From the NCBI GenBank assembly GCA_963921825.1, contig OY997588.1:8074001-8138000 (forward strand): a DNA stretch of 64,000 nucleotides, written 5' to 3'. Below are positions 47,583 through 62,459 of the stretch, in pieces (positions within the stretch are counted from its first letter, which is position 1; each line of letters opens with the position of its first letter). The notes under the pieces were generated by a model, which saw nothing but the letters and a program-made list of their open reading frames with translations, was not told the origin of the DNA and did not search any database. The position numbers and the translations under genes were made by a program. Source of the DNA: Erodium maritimum (lineage: Eukaryota; Streptophyta; Magnoliopsida; Geraniales; Geraniaceae).

Positions 47583-49030
47583 CAGGGTCGGCTCCAGCTT
47601 TAAGCACGTTAAGCAACCGCTTAAGGCTTCATATCGAAACTAGAAAAAAAATCTAATATCAAATATAGATTTTTATGATCTGAGTAAAAAATGTGAAACA
47701 AACATATGAGAAATCCAATAAGTATTGATTTGATATATTCTATTTCTTTGATACTTTATAAATAAAGTTCTTTAGACATTCAAATGTAGATATATATTTA
47801 AAGATGAGTCTTTAAGAATATCAGTATTGTCTTATTGGAAGTGAAACATGACATATATAAATAACTAGTGCTACAAAATGTCCTTGCTTTGTATTAAAAT
47901 GTTTAGTAAAAAAATATGATCATTTATCGAAGAATAATGTATGGAATTTATGGACAGGATCAGAGTCTTGTTGGGTTTAACAATATTGAAACTCGGGGGT
48001 AATAATATACACTACAAACTATAAAGGTTGTGTAAGAAAGCAAGACTAACTTGACTAAAATACAAGTCAAAATAAAAAGAAACCCTTCCAAAACTAATTA
48101 AAATAAGAATAAGTATTACTAAATTTTCATTTCACGATTAAAGAAGACAAATACTAGAGTTGACTTTATACACATATCCCATGAAGTTGTATTGCCCAGG
48201 CTCCTGAGAAAATGTTTTACTCATAGAAGATTGAGATGTTTACCAATCATGGACATGGAGATGCTCAACGGAGAGGAAAGACCGAAAGACATGAACATGA
48301 ACGATTATTTGTTTTTGAGTTCTTAGTCACAAATCAAAAGGATCAATAGGCACAAGTTTGTTTATAAGCTTCTTTAACCTTCAAAGAGCAACAATAGTCA
48401 AATGAACTTGGGCATATATCATTAGGTAACCGAGAAATTGTGTTGGCCTTGTCTTATTTTGTTTGTGTTGGTTAACCGGTGGGTTTCGATTCCGAATGCC
48501 CTTAGTACTTGAAAAGTCTCACGTAGATACTACCTTGCATCGTTAGTGTCGTCTATAATGATTTTCTTATTTTTGATTATATATGATTAATACTAGTTAG
48601 AGTCTATATGTAGTATTTAAAAATAATTTGCAAGAGTGAAAATTTCTAGAAGTTGATGACAATAACTATCTATACACGATTTCACGTATAAACTAGTATA
48701 ATTTGGTGTAATTGTCTAGAGTTATGCGGAACCTATCATATCTAAACTTGACATGAATGTATATTAAATATTTGTATTTTTTGTATAGAATCCTAAACAC
48801 TTAATCTTATTCATCGATGGGTCTTGTTAGAAATTAATCTTCGTCACCCATTTAGATTTTTTAGTACTATAAATAGACGAACATGCCCATTTGCTCAATA
48901 TGATATAGTATGATACTTCTATGAGCAAATTTACTTATTTTCTTATTATATTTTTTTCATAGGAAAAAAAGACATCGATCAAATTCTCGTTTGAGGCCCC
49001 AATTATCATTGGGCCGCCCCTGGTAACCCT
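47575..49030. mobile_element. Non-autonomous hAT element nested in an older repeat
   Basis: The element (47,583-49,022, 1,440 bp) has ends CAGGGTCGGCTC and, read on the other strand, CAGGGGCGGCCC, an imperfect 12-bp inverted repeat of hAT type. An 8-bp flanking duplication with one mismatch is present (GTAACTCT at 47,575-47,582; GTAACCCT at 49,023-49,030). The interior is AT-rich with no transposase frame. Confidence 0.8.
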
Positions 49031-49751
49031 GAAGAGAATGTAGACGTTAAGGCAGAGCCTCAGACTCTAGTGATTAGAGAGGTGACAGACATCTGTGGAC
49101 ATGGTCTAAACTTCGCATAAGCTCTGGAAACTAGGGGTTTGACACCATGAACGAGACATTGGCAGACTGGTTGTCCCAAATCTTAAGGATGCATGACATT
49201 GTGCCAAAACTCTGGCAAATGGAATGATCTTGTTTTTCTTCCAGACGTCTAGAGAGAGGGCACGGATTATAGTTGGGGAGCCATGGGATTTCCGTCTCTC
49301 TTTGGTCATACTGGCGGACCTGCGTCCTCCAATGTGGCAACAAGAAGTCATCTTACTCACTTATCATTTTGGGTCTAAATCACTAATATGTCAAACAGCC
49401 CCGCCAGGAATCATGAGTCATCATGAAGCTTGGAGGTAGAAGGCTGGTGACCTACCCCTCACGACCTGGGACCAGGCCCGCTGCTGTTGGATTGGGGTGC
49501 TAGTTTTCGCAAAGGAGTTCCATTTGTTTCCGTTTAGTTCATGTTTTGCATTATTTTGGACGTTTTTTAGCTTGCTGTTTTGTTTTCAATTATTTTAATT
49601 TCCAGCACAAGGTAGAACGTAGGGATAACAATCGTTGTATAGGATGCAAACTAGACTACTACTACGAGTTCATGAGCCTCGGGTGTCCTACGGGAGACAC
49701 ATACTTATTCTGTTTTCAGGACTCTTTAGTCCTACTTGTAAAGTTCCATGT
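49031..49751. other. Repeat-like block between two hAT elements
   Basis: This continues the GC-richer block interrupted by the hAT element on its left. Its short frames have no domain. No RNA gene was recognised. Confidence 0.4.
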
Positions 49752-50366
49752 GCATTAATTAGGGCTGAGCAGCGGCCGGTACCCGCCTAAAATCTCAAAC
49801 CCATTATCCAAACCGTTTTTCCTGGTTACATAAAACCCGTACCCATCCCCATTACCGGTCGCTAAAGGGAAGATCGATAACCGCCCGACCTCACTACCGA
49901 TCGGAGACGGTTATAACCAACTAACCTAGGCCCAATGGGCTTTCTGATGGGCCTTTTAAATAAAGCCCAAAATACAATATTTTTCAAACATCGACATACA
50001 AATTTATAACTTAATTTTACAAACCTCCATATTTTCAACAATTAAAAACATTCAAACACATTAAAACTTCCTAGAACTAATAACTCATAATCATATGTTC
50101 TCTTACAAAACACGGTTTCAAAAACCATTTTTCTACAAAACAAACAGTTGAGTCACAAAAAATACAATTTTGAGTAAATTGCTACAGTGTCGGCCGGTCA
50201 TGGTCACAACGGTTTAGAACATCTCAAACCGTTAACCACCATTGACTAGACCGGGTCGATGATTTTTAAACCGTTCCCGACCCGGGTAAGATCGGTTCCG
50301 GGTTTTCCGGTGACGGGGACGGCCGGAGACGGTCGGTTTACGATTCTGCTCAGCCCTAGCATTAAT
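49752..50366. mobile_element. Non-autonomous hAT element with perfect target duplication
   Basis: The element (49,760-50,358, 599 bp) has 13-bp terminal inverted repeats, TAGGGCTGAGCAG and (other end) TAGGGCTGAGCAG on the complementary strand. A perfect 8-bp duplication GCATTAAT lies at 49,752-49,759 and 50,359-50,366. Subterminal regions are rich in CGGCCGG, CCCGACC and ACGGTCGG-like repeats, while the centre is AT-rich. No protein is encoded. Confidence 0.92.
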
Positions 50367-51663
50367 AATGCATTTCCTCGTTTGCCCTTCAGAAAAAACT
50401 TACGTTATAACCAAATTAATAAAGAAACTTATTACTTTTCAACCATTCAGTTTTAGGCCGGGATTTTTATTTTGATTTAATATAATACTTACGCTTACAA
50501 TTCAAAAAGATTAATATGAAACTTTAAACACCAAAACAAAATCGTAAAAATGATAATTTTATTAATTAATCCTAAATTTAAATATTTGATAATCATATGC
50601 TTATTATTAAACATATTTTTTCTGATAAAACAGTCTAAAACATTATCTTTTTTTTTTTGAACGGAAACGTTATCATCTATATAACGGGGACATATTTAGT
50701 AAATAAAACAAAACTAATGAAAAAGTTCACAAACAAATGCTATGTTTTGCAAATCCTAATATCTAATCAGCACCATTTATGCATAGATAATAGTTAGAAC
50801 TTAAAAAGCATAAAAATTATCTTCAAAGTTATTTTCAAGCATTTATGTATTAGTGTTTGTGAGAGAGGGATAGAACAACTGAAAAATGAAAAAAAGAAGC
50901 AGAAAATGATAGTAAATCCATATGATATTAAGGTCCCTTTGGATATTTGGGGAAAAGAGAAAAGGAAAAGTGATGCAGAAGGTTTGTTTCTGTATCATCT
51001 CAACATTGAATTCCAGAAAGTGAAAAAGAAAAAAAAATGGGTTGAGAGAGAGAGAGGAGAAAGCAGGAGAAGAAACGGAAGAGCAAGAGCAAGTCTCTGC
51101 AAAAATTGCTTTTTTGACTCCTCTCTCATTATTCACGCTGATCAACTCACAGCTTGACTTCAGCTTTTCACATTTTTTCCTTCTCTTTACCAAACCTTCC
51201 ATTGCTCCATTTTCATGCCAATCTCTCTCCGCTCCGTCTTGGATCTCTGTAAGTATTCACACCTCTCTCTCAATTTTGTACTACATCCTTGTTTTTGTTG
51301 CCACTAGCAATCACTAGTTGTAAGATTTTTTGGAAGTTTCTGAGGAGAGCCCATACTCTCACGGGTTCAGCTGATCTTTCCCGGAAAAGGGATTTCTGGG
51401 TTTCTGTTTGTTTCTCGAGAAAGCAAGTATTTTTTTTCTTGTGTATATTAGTTGTTTGCTATGGTTACATTTCTGGGATTTCCAGCTGAAACCCACTTTT
51501 GTTCTGGAAAAAAGGAGAGAAATTTAATCGACCCGTATCATGAATTTCTGAATTTTACTTTCTTCTGCTGGAGGACATATATTGATTTGCCTTTTCCTCT
51601 TCTCGGTTCATTCAAATCTCAGAAATTTTGGCAAGTTTTGAGGTTTTCAAGTGTCTTGATTAA
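50367..51663 (+). promoter_or_regulatory. Spacer, promoter and spliced 5' leader of the CDPK gene
   Basis: 50,367-50,990 is AT-rich spacer. From about 51,040 a GAGAGAGAGAG tract and then pyrimidine-rich sequence (51,160-51,250) look like a transcribed leader. A GTAAGT donor (GT at 51,249) and a TTTCCAG acceptor (ending 51,485) suggest a leader intron of about 237 bp upstream of the ATG at 51,664. Confidence 0.5.
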
Positions 51664-54917
<3,254 letters not shown>

Positions 54918-56492
54918 ACCAAGAACTATTTCCTCAGGTTGTCTTTAACTATTCTTTTTTCTGTTGATATCTTCAGGAAGACCATAGGTTGAAGATGAAA
55001 AGTCCTAGTGTTTGTAAGATGAACTGTGCGTACGAGGTAATTGTTGGAAAGAGGAGGTATATATGTCAATTTCAATTAGGTCCCATTGATTGTCCGGAAA
55101 TGGTATCAGACACAAACTGTTGTTGTATTGCCTCTTTCGTGCTAATGCCAAAATGCAGCTTGAACTATTCTGCAGATTTCGTTTTCTCTACGTTTGGCGA
55201 CGATTCTATCTTCCCTTTTTCGTGTTAACGGGTGATTGTAGACATTTATCAACGAGTCATATTCTGTTTATGGTTTGTTCCAGGTGACTTATGATTTTTT
55301 TTTGATCAGCAAATGTTTTTAAGACTGACCTATCCTTCGAGGTGAAGGGATTAGTACAAATCCCTCAACAGAACAAAGACCAAGAAGCCCACCGCCAACA
55401 ATAGGTGATATTCCAACCATAAAACAAACAAACAAAATGTAAAAGGTAGACAACCCAATTTACCTATCAAACAAATCTATAAGACTATAAAACCAGAACA
55501 CCCGTCAACATGGTAACATGAGAAACCATTAGTTCTTATCGAGTTTGCCTCGAACCCATCCTTCGGGAATGCCACACCACGAACATGACCATCGAACACT
55601 CCATAGAGGACAAAAATATGACGATAATAACGCGTATATCTTGATAAACGATTCGGATCAGTCCTAAAAGTTCGAACTCAATCTCTTATACTCGATTTGT
55701 AGTCTCTTAGACTCGATTTGACCGACGTCGAAGGTAGTGAAGAACCCTAAAATCTCGTCCCGGAAATGACATTTTAATAAGTGTGGTTGCATTATAGGTA
55801 AACAATGCTCGAGGGACGTGGCACTTGCAAATTTCCCAATTATTAGTCTGAAATCTAAATTAGGGTACGCTCTTTTCATTTTCAATTTTGTATGTTAGTG
55901 CGTGTGCTTGGACTCTTGAGTCTTGACCCTTCCGTAACTTTGAACAGACAGTCTCTGTGTCAGATTGTTCATAACCAACAAACCAATCACGTACTGACGC
56001 GTGGGATCATCCATCACAACACAGTACACTCGCCTGTATCATACACTAATTCCTTTCTTCAATATCACCAGTAACATAGCCATCATTCTGTCCAGGTTCA
56101 ATCGTGTGGTGGTCTCCAAATCAGATTTCGCATGTCCCCCCCGACAAATCCCACGCGCTTCCCCTCCCACGCTCCCTCAAAACCCCTCATTTATAGAGAA
56201 AAAACAAAGCGCGTGCGCCACCGGACGATGGAATAGGAAGAGCGTCCCCATGGCGGGGCACGTGACGGCCGCGCGCACGTTAGCAGTTACGACAATATTC
56301 GGATTATATATATCTCGGAAGTGTTGGTTCTGCTTTTTCACCAGTGACTGATATATGTAGCTATATATGTATAGTTTCAGAATCATCAGCACCACTCAAA
56401 TTTCCGATTGGTAACATTTTCGAAAAAAAATAAATTCCGATTGGTGATTCTGGTCTCCGGCTAACCCTAGCAGCTGCTGGTGCTTTTGTCCG
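54918..56492. other. CDPK 3' region, LINE-end-like fragment and SIR promoter
   Basis: 54,918-55,290 is CDPK 3' UTR and flank. At about 55,296 a T-run followed by GATCAGC has the same form as the minus-strand 3' end of the LINE at 7,295 (T-run then GATCAGC). It suggests a truncated minus-strand LINE tail extending to perhaps 55,650, but no target duplication was found. 55,900-56,492 is upstream of SIR, with no gene. Confidence 0.4.
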
Positions 56493-59400
56493 ATGACGAC
56501 GACGGCGCTCAAGGCTGGGAGTACTTTTTTGACCGGCGATTCACAGATCGGGAGTCGGAGCTTCGCCGGGGGATTGAGCTTGAAGCCGTCCAATTCGTTT
56601 TCTACCGGAACGCGCGGGCGCGTGCCATCCTTCCCGGCTCAAGGCTCCGTCATTAGAGCTGTATCTACGGTTAGGCTTCTTCTTCGTTTTTGGCAGCGAG
56701 GGTTAAATTTTTGGGAAATGGGTATTTTTTAGAATTAATTTCAATTTAATTAATATTTTCAGTTTCTGTCTGTTCATTGATATCTGATTTTCTACCATTA
56801 ATGGGTAACAGAGGACTATGCAAATGCCTGGAAAAAATGTGTTTTTTAATTGAATAATAAATAAAATTGTGTTATACAAGGTTTGCCTGTGGAAGGGTGA
56901 GAGCTGTTTTCTGGGGGTTTTACTTTGTTACTTGGATTGAACACAATTTTTTCAATTTGGTTCTGGGTTGCTTGTTTTGACATGGAGGTCTTTTAAAAAC
57001 AAAGTTTTGGTTTATGATTTCCATATCATTCACAGAGAGAACCCATATAGCTAATGTGTTGGATATTGTTCTTGTTGGCATCTGAATAAACTGTGACATC
57101 TGAACAATCAGACGCTAGTTGTTTATCTTTTATGGTTGATCTGAAAACATCAGTACTTATGATTTTGCAAGGATATAATTTGTTCTACTTGAGTTACGAG
57201 AATTTGGCAGCATTTTTGGTTTGGTAGCAGTCAGCTGATATTGGCTTTGTTTTAAATGATGAAGTTGCACTTGTGTTTTCTTTTCTTGTTTGGGTGATGG
57301 GTTGTGACAGGGGAAGCATTTCATCGCCACATTCATATACTAGCGAAGATGTTGTTATCATTGACACTGTTGCAGTGAAAGTGTCTGTTTTTAATGATCT
57401 TTATACTCTGATTGCAGCCAGTGAAGCCTGATACTGCTGCTCAACCTAAGCGAAGTAAAGTTGAAATAATCAAAGAGCAAAGTAATTTCATTAGATACCC
57501 TCTTAATGAGGAGTTGTTGACGGATGCCCCGGGTATCAATGAGGCTGCTACACAGATTATCAAGTTCCATGGGAGCTATCAACAGTATAACAGAGACGAA
57601 CGTGGTCAAAAGTCGTACTCATTTATGCTTCGTACCAAGAATCCATGTGGTAAAGTTCCAAATAAGCTCTACTTAACAATGGATGATCTTGCTGACCAGT
57701 TTGGGATTGGAACACTTCGTTTGACCACCAGACAAACATTCCAGCTCCATGGAGTTGTGAAGAAGGATCTCAAGACAGTAATGAGTTCCATCATCCACAG
57801 CATGGGCTCAACTCTCGGTGCCTGTGGTGATCTCAACAGGAACGTTCTTGCTCCGCCAGCTCCCCTTGGAAGAAAAGATTACTTGTTTGCTCAGGAAACC
57901 GCAGAGAATATTGCTGCACTGTTGACACCTCAATCTGGTTTCTATTATGATATGTGGGTGGATGGAGAGAGAATCATGTCAGCAGAACCTCCTGAAGTGG
58001 TGAAGGCCCGTAATGACAATTCTCACGGAACAAATTTCCCTGACTCACCTGAGCCCATTTATGGAACTCAGTTCTTGCCCAGAAAGTTCAAGATTGCAGT
58101 GACTGTGCCTAAAGATAACTCTGTGGATATTCTCACAAATGATATCGGTGTCGTTGTTGTTTCTGATGATAAGGGAGAGCCTCAAGGGTTCAATATATAC
58201 GTAAGATCATCATTTATTTGCACATTTCATGTTTCTACTTGGTTGATATTTGCATATTTGTCAATACCTTATAGTTCGATGTTACAGGTTGGTGGTGGTA
58301 TGGGAAGAACACATAGGCTAGAAACAACTTTTCCCCGCCTAGCTGAACCATTGGGCTATGTGCCAAAAGAGGATATACTATATGCAGTGAAAGCTATTGT
58401 TGTTGCCCAGAGAGAAAATGGGAGGAGAGATGACCGGAAGTATAGTAGAATGAAATATTTGGTGGAAAGTTGGGGTATTGAAAAGTTCAGAAGTGTTGTG
58501 GAACAATATTATGGAAAGAAGTTTGAGCCTTTTCGTGAGTTACCTAAGTGGGAGTTTGAAAGTTATTTGGGATGGCAAGAGCAGGTATGTGACACTCCTC
58601 GTATTAGTTTTTTGTCCTTTTCTTTTTGGATCATATTTTTTTTACCATATAGTTAAATCTATTTGATTGACAGAGTGATGGTAGCTACTTTTGTGGGCTG
58701 CATGTTGATAGTGGCCGTATTGCTGGGAAAATGAAAAAGACTTTAAGAGAGATAATAGAGAAGTATAACTTAAATGTTCGTCTGACAGCGAATCAGAACA
58801 TCATTTTGTGTGATATTCATAGATCGTGGAGGCGTCCCATCACCATAGCTCTTGCACAGGCTGGTTTGCTGGTAAGATGCCTAGTATTTGCAACTGAGAT
58901 GTGTGCAATATTCTGACCTTGCATTTTGGTAGTCTAAAACGTTTGGGCCTTCGAATTTTCTTTATCATGTGGAGTTATGGGAATGTGGTTCGTTTGGCTG
59001 TCAAATGTTTTTTTCTTCTGTTTATCTGAACTTTTCTTTCTTGTAAGTTGTTTAACAATAAGCCTGGCCTGATTAGTTCTGATTCTGAGCAGCCCCCCCA
59101 GTATGTAGACCCGCTCAACATAACTGCAATGGCATGCCCAGCTTTACCACTTTGCCCCTTGGCAATAACTGAAGCTGAGCGGGGTATACCCGACCTCCTC
59201 AAGCGGGTGCGAGCTGTATTTGAAAAGGTATGTCAAGGGATATTTGCAAAAAAGCACCCTGAGGTATGTACTTTTTGCAAATCATAGCCATCTTCTTTGA
59301 TATGTCAAGAAAGTGCCATGAACTTGCCCTTTGTTTCACTTTGTGTAAAATTGTTTCAAAATAACGATTCTACCCTTTTAAAATATAATAAGTAAAACAA

Positions 59401-60378
59401 ACAAAAAAAATCCAGAATTTTCATCTCCCCCAATTTTCTTCCTTGTACCTAAAAACAAGAAGAAAATTAAGGGAGTTGAAAAAACTGGATTTTTGTTTTT
59501 TTAAGTTTGAAATTTAAAGGTTAAAATCGTCATTTTGAAACAAAGTGTAACAAAAAAGCAAGTTCAAAGCCCTTTTTTGCCATTACCAAAGAAGAGAGCC
59601 ACGACTCGTAAAAAGTGAATACCTCATGGTACTTTTTCTTCAATTATCCCTAGAATAAACATCTACTTTGTTGTGTGTGCAATGAACTTATTAATTCATA
59701 TGACAGAAAAAATCTTGATGAGTACAGGTTGGTCTGAAATTCAAGGAGTCTCTGGTAGTAAGGGTTACGGGTTGCCCAAATGGTTGTGCTAGACCTTACA
59801 TGGCAGAGCTTGGACTGGTCGGTGATGGTCCCAACAGCTATCAGGTAAAAACCTAATCAATACACCACGATTCAGTTTCCAAATGAGTCTTATTAAATCT
59901 AAATCTCATGCTCGAGTGTTTTTAGATCTGGCTTGGAGGAACACCCAATCAATCCACATTAGCAAGAACATTTATGAACAAGGTCAAAATTCAAGAGCTA
60001 GAAAAGGTCTGGGAGCCTTTGTTCTACTACTGGAAGCACAAGCGTGAGTTCAAAGAAGAATCATTTGGGGAGTTCACCAACCGCATGGTAAGCATCGAAA
60101 TACTTTCTTACGTGTAATGCCTAGTTCTTCTTAGGTATGTGAGTAACGATAGTAAGTGGTTGTAATAGGGATTTGAGAAGCTCCAAGAGTTGGTTGACAA
60201 ATGGGAAGGTCTACCACTGAGAGACCAATCACAATACCACTTGAAGGTTTTTGCTGGGAAGGGCACATTTGAAGCTTTGGAAGAACTGGCCAAGGTGCAG
60301 AACAAGACTGCTGAAGAGCTGGCCATTGAAGTGATACGCAACTTCGTTGCTTCTCAGCAGAACGGGAAACACGAATGA
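56493..60378 (+). CDS. SIR: Ferredoxin-dependent sulfite reductase, chloroplastic
   Basis: Eight exons are 56,493-56,669, 57,418-58,200, 58,288-58,584, 58,674-58,871, 59,093-59,227, 59,728-59,844, 59,926-60,087 and 60,169-60,378, all in phase, 692 residues, the usual plant size. A Ser/Arg-rich transit peptide (about residues 1-60) is encoded mostly by exon 1. The SiR core includes [27 protein letters not shown] and [13 protein letters not shown]. The 4Fe-4S/siroheme ligands lie in CPALPLC (exon 5) and [11 protein letters not shown] (exon 6). The enzyme reduces sulfite to sulfide with six electrons from ferredoxin in plastid sulfur assimilation. It may also bind plastid nucleoid DNA, as known for some plant SiRs. 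Intron 5 contains a foldback element starting 10 bp after the splice donor. Confidence 0.96.
59237..59650. mobile_element. Foldback (MITE-like) element in SIR intron 5
   Basis: The ends are GGGATATTTG on the left and, on the other strand, GGGATAATTG. The arms pair over about 130 bp with mismatches and small gaps. Matching blocks include CTGAGGTAT/ATGAGGTAT, CATCTTCTTTG/CTCTTCTTTG, TGAACTTGC, ACACTTTG-type and TTTCAAAAT(A/G)ACGATT. The left end starts 9-10 bases after the exon 5/intron 5 junction (59,227/59,228). No clear target duplication was found. Confidence 0.78.
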
Positions 60379-62459
60379 GTCCATCTTCAGTGTTATTCTG
60401 TCACAGCCTGGGTAAAAGGTAACTACATTTTGATGTCAAAATGTGTGGTAATGTTGTCTTGCCTTAAACATGAGTAACTAGAATAAGGTTTTTTTTTCCC
60501 CAATTGTATGAGGATTTAGTATGTTTCAACATAATGTTATGTGAATGAGCGAGTTTGTAAGGATGTGTACTTTATTCGTGAAGGCTCAACCAAAACGTTC
60601 AAACATGTGAGTGAAGTCAAAAGTTAATGTCAGGAAAACACGAGGTTGATCTTCATTTATCAGTTCGAATTGTAATAATAGTTTGATGGATTAGTTTATT
60701 TTTTTTAATTGTATTTGTGATCAAATTGTGTATGACAAAATGATCAACTAGTAGGAGCAACTTGGTATGAGAATCATCATTAAGCAATCACACACATGCC
60801 TTCACCGGCACGGGGACTTCAATTCTCCGCATCTTTTGCTCCATAGTTTCTACTAGTTATTATCCAATTACCACAACTTGGAAGTGTAAGTGTAGAATTA
60901 TTATTACACACTTGTACCTCGTTACTCGTGACGTCCAACGTTAACAATTTTCTCCCCTTGTCAACACTCATATTTCTTCATTATTACATATTTTATAAAC
61001 AATGTGTTCAAATATCTTACTTCTGCAAATGTAAATGCCACCAACACCTCTTTCTACCTCACTTACGAACTATAATCACTCAAGAGATTGAGTAGTTGAT
61101 GTCTCAAAACAGATTTTTGCCTGATGACATACTAAGTGTTTTTTATTTTAACATTGAACTTATTAAAGGAGATATAAATTTTCTACCTTATTTTTTTTAA
61201 CTTGTGAATTCGTGCAAAACATATCCAACCACAAACAAGTTAATGTCTAAGAAGAAGAAAGAAGTTACAAATATGTTACAAGTAAATGTGTTTCCGAAGT
61301 AATATCTTTATACTTGTTGATAAAGAAGTTACAAATATCTCGACAATAAAACTGTTATAGAGATCATGCATTACATGACGTATGAGTTTAAATGGTTTTG
61401 TCTTTTGCTCTAATTATGCATATGCTTCATTCTTGTTAAGTAAAATTGCTTCCAAAATAATATCTTCGTGCTGTCATTTTTGAAAATAATAATTTAACAG
61501 TAAATATCTTTTAATAATATATGACTGATATAATTTTAAAATATGAAATATTTCTTGTATATTTCTTTGACTCACTCTATTTTCAAGTGTAATGGAATAA
61601 GATGATTAGATTATTTCTTTATGGCTCAAATTAAAAGATTATACAAATGATTAATTAAGATCAATTTCATTTTATTAACACCTTTCAATAATAATTTAGC
61701 AAATCTAATTCAGATCTGTTGACTTCCCTTCAATACAAATGTCCCAAAGATGTTTGTTTTTGAACACTCAATTAACTCAAATATATAGCTCAAGTAGTAT
61801 TATGTTCATCATATTACATCTAAATCATCTGGGATTTGACTACCATGAATTATTTCAAATTTTATTTGTAATTATACTCATAAACACATTTATAAAATAC
61901 TCTATCCATTGCCAAAAAGATAAGTAACCATCTAATACTTTTTATTTACCAAAAAAGAGAAGAGGGTTTGATTACATTACCAAGGAAAAGTGTCCGTTTA
62001 CTTGTTTAATTAACTAATTACATAGTTGCCCCAATCATGAGAGCACCTGCACCACCCAAACTCCATACCCACTAACCATAACGTTTCTACCGAATTTGAA
62101 TTCTTAAACTTCGTAATTAATTAATCAATCTATTAACTTAATTTCCATGCTTCATAATTAACTATATCAACCCATAGAAGAGCGTTATATTTAAGACACA
62201 CTGTCCTTCATTTCACACCTTTCCCGTTTTAGGCTCTTGCCCATGAAGCTCAGCACCCAATAACAATAAATGCCACCAGGGGCAAAACCGTCATTACCGA
62301 TCTCAGGTACCCCTATTAACGGTCACAAACCCTCTCCAGACCAAAAATGACCAAAACACGATAACAGAGAGAACGAGAGAGACACACACACAGTTCTAAT
62401 TTGAAATATCTGTTCTTTTCACATTCCGAGGTCGCACACTCTGTTTTCAGACAACCAAC
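60379..62459. other. SIR 3' flank and AT-rich spacer
   Basis: The SIR 3' UTR runs for about 150-250 bp. The rest is AT-rich with no coding signal or recognised RNA gene. Near 62,340-62,400 a GAGAGA/CACACA-rich stretch is probably the 5' leader of the following gene. Confidence 0.5.

Noticed and set aside
55296..55880. Definite LINE insertion downstream of the CDPK gene
   Set aside because: Only the T-run plus GATCAGC end resembles the LINE at 7.3 kb. No coding remnant or target duplication was found, so it is mentioned only as possible.
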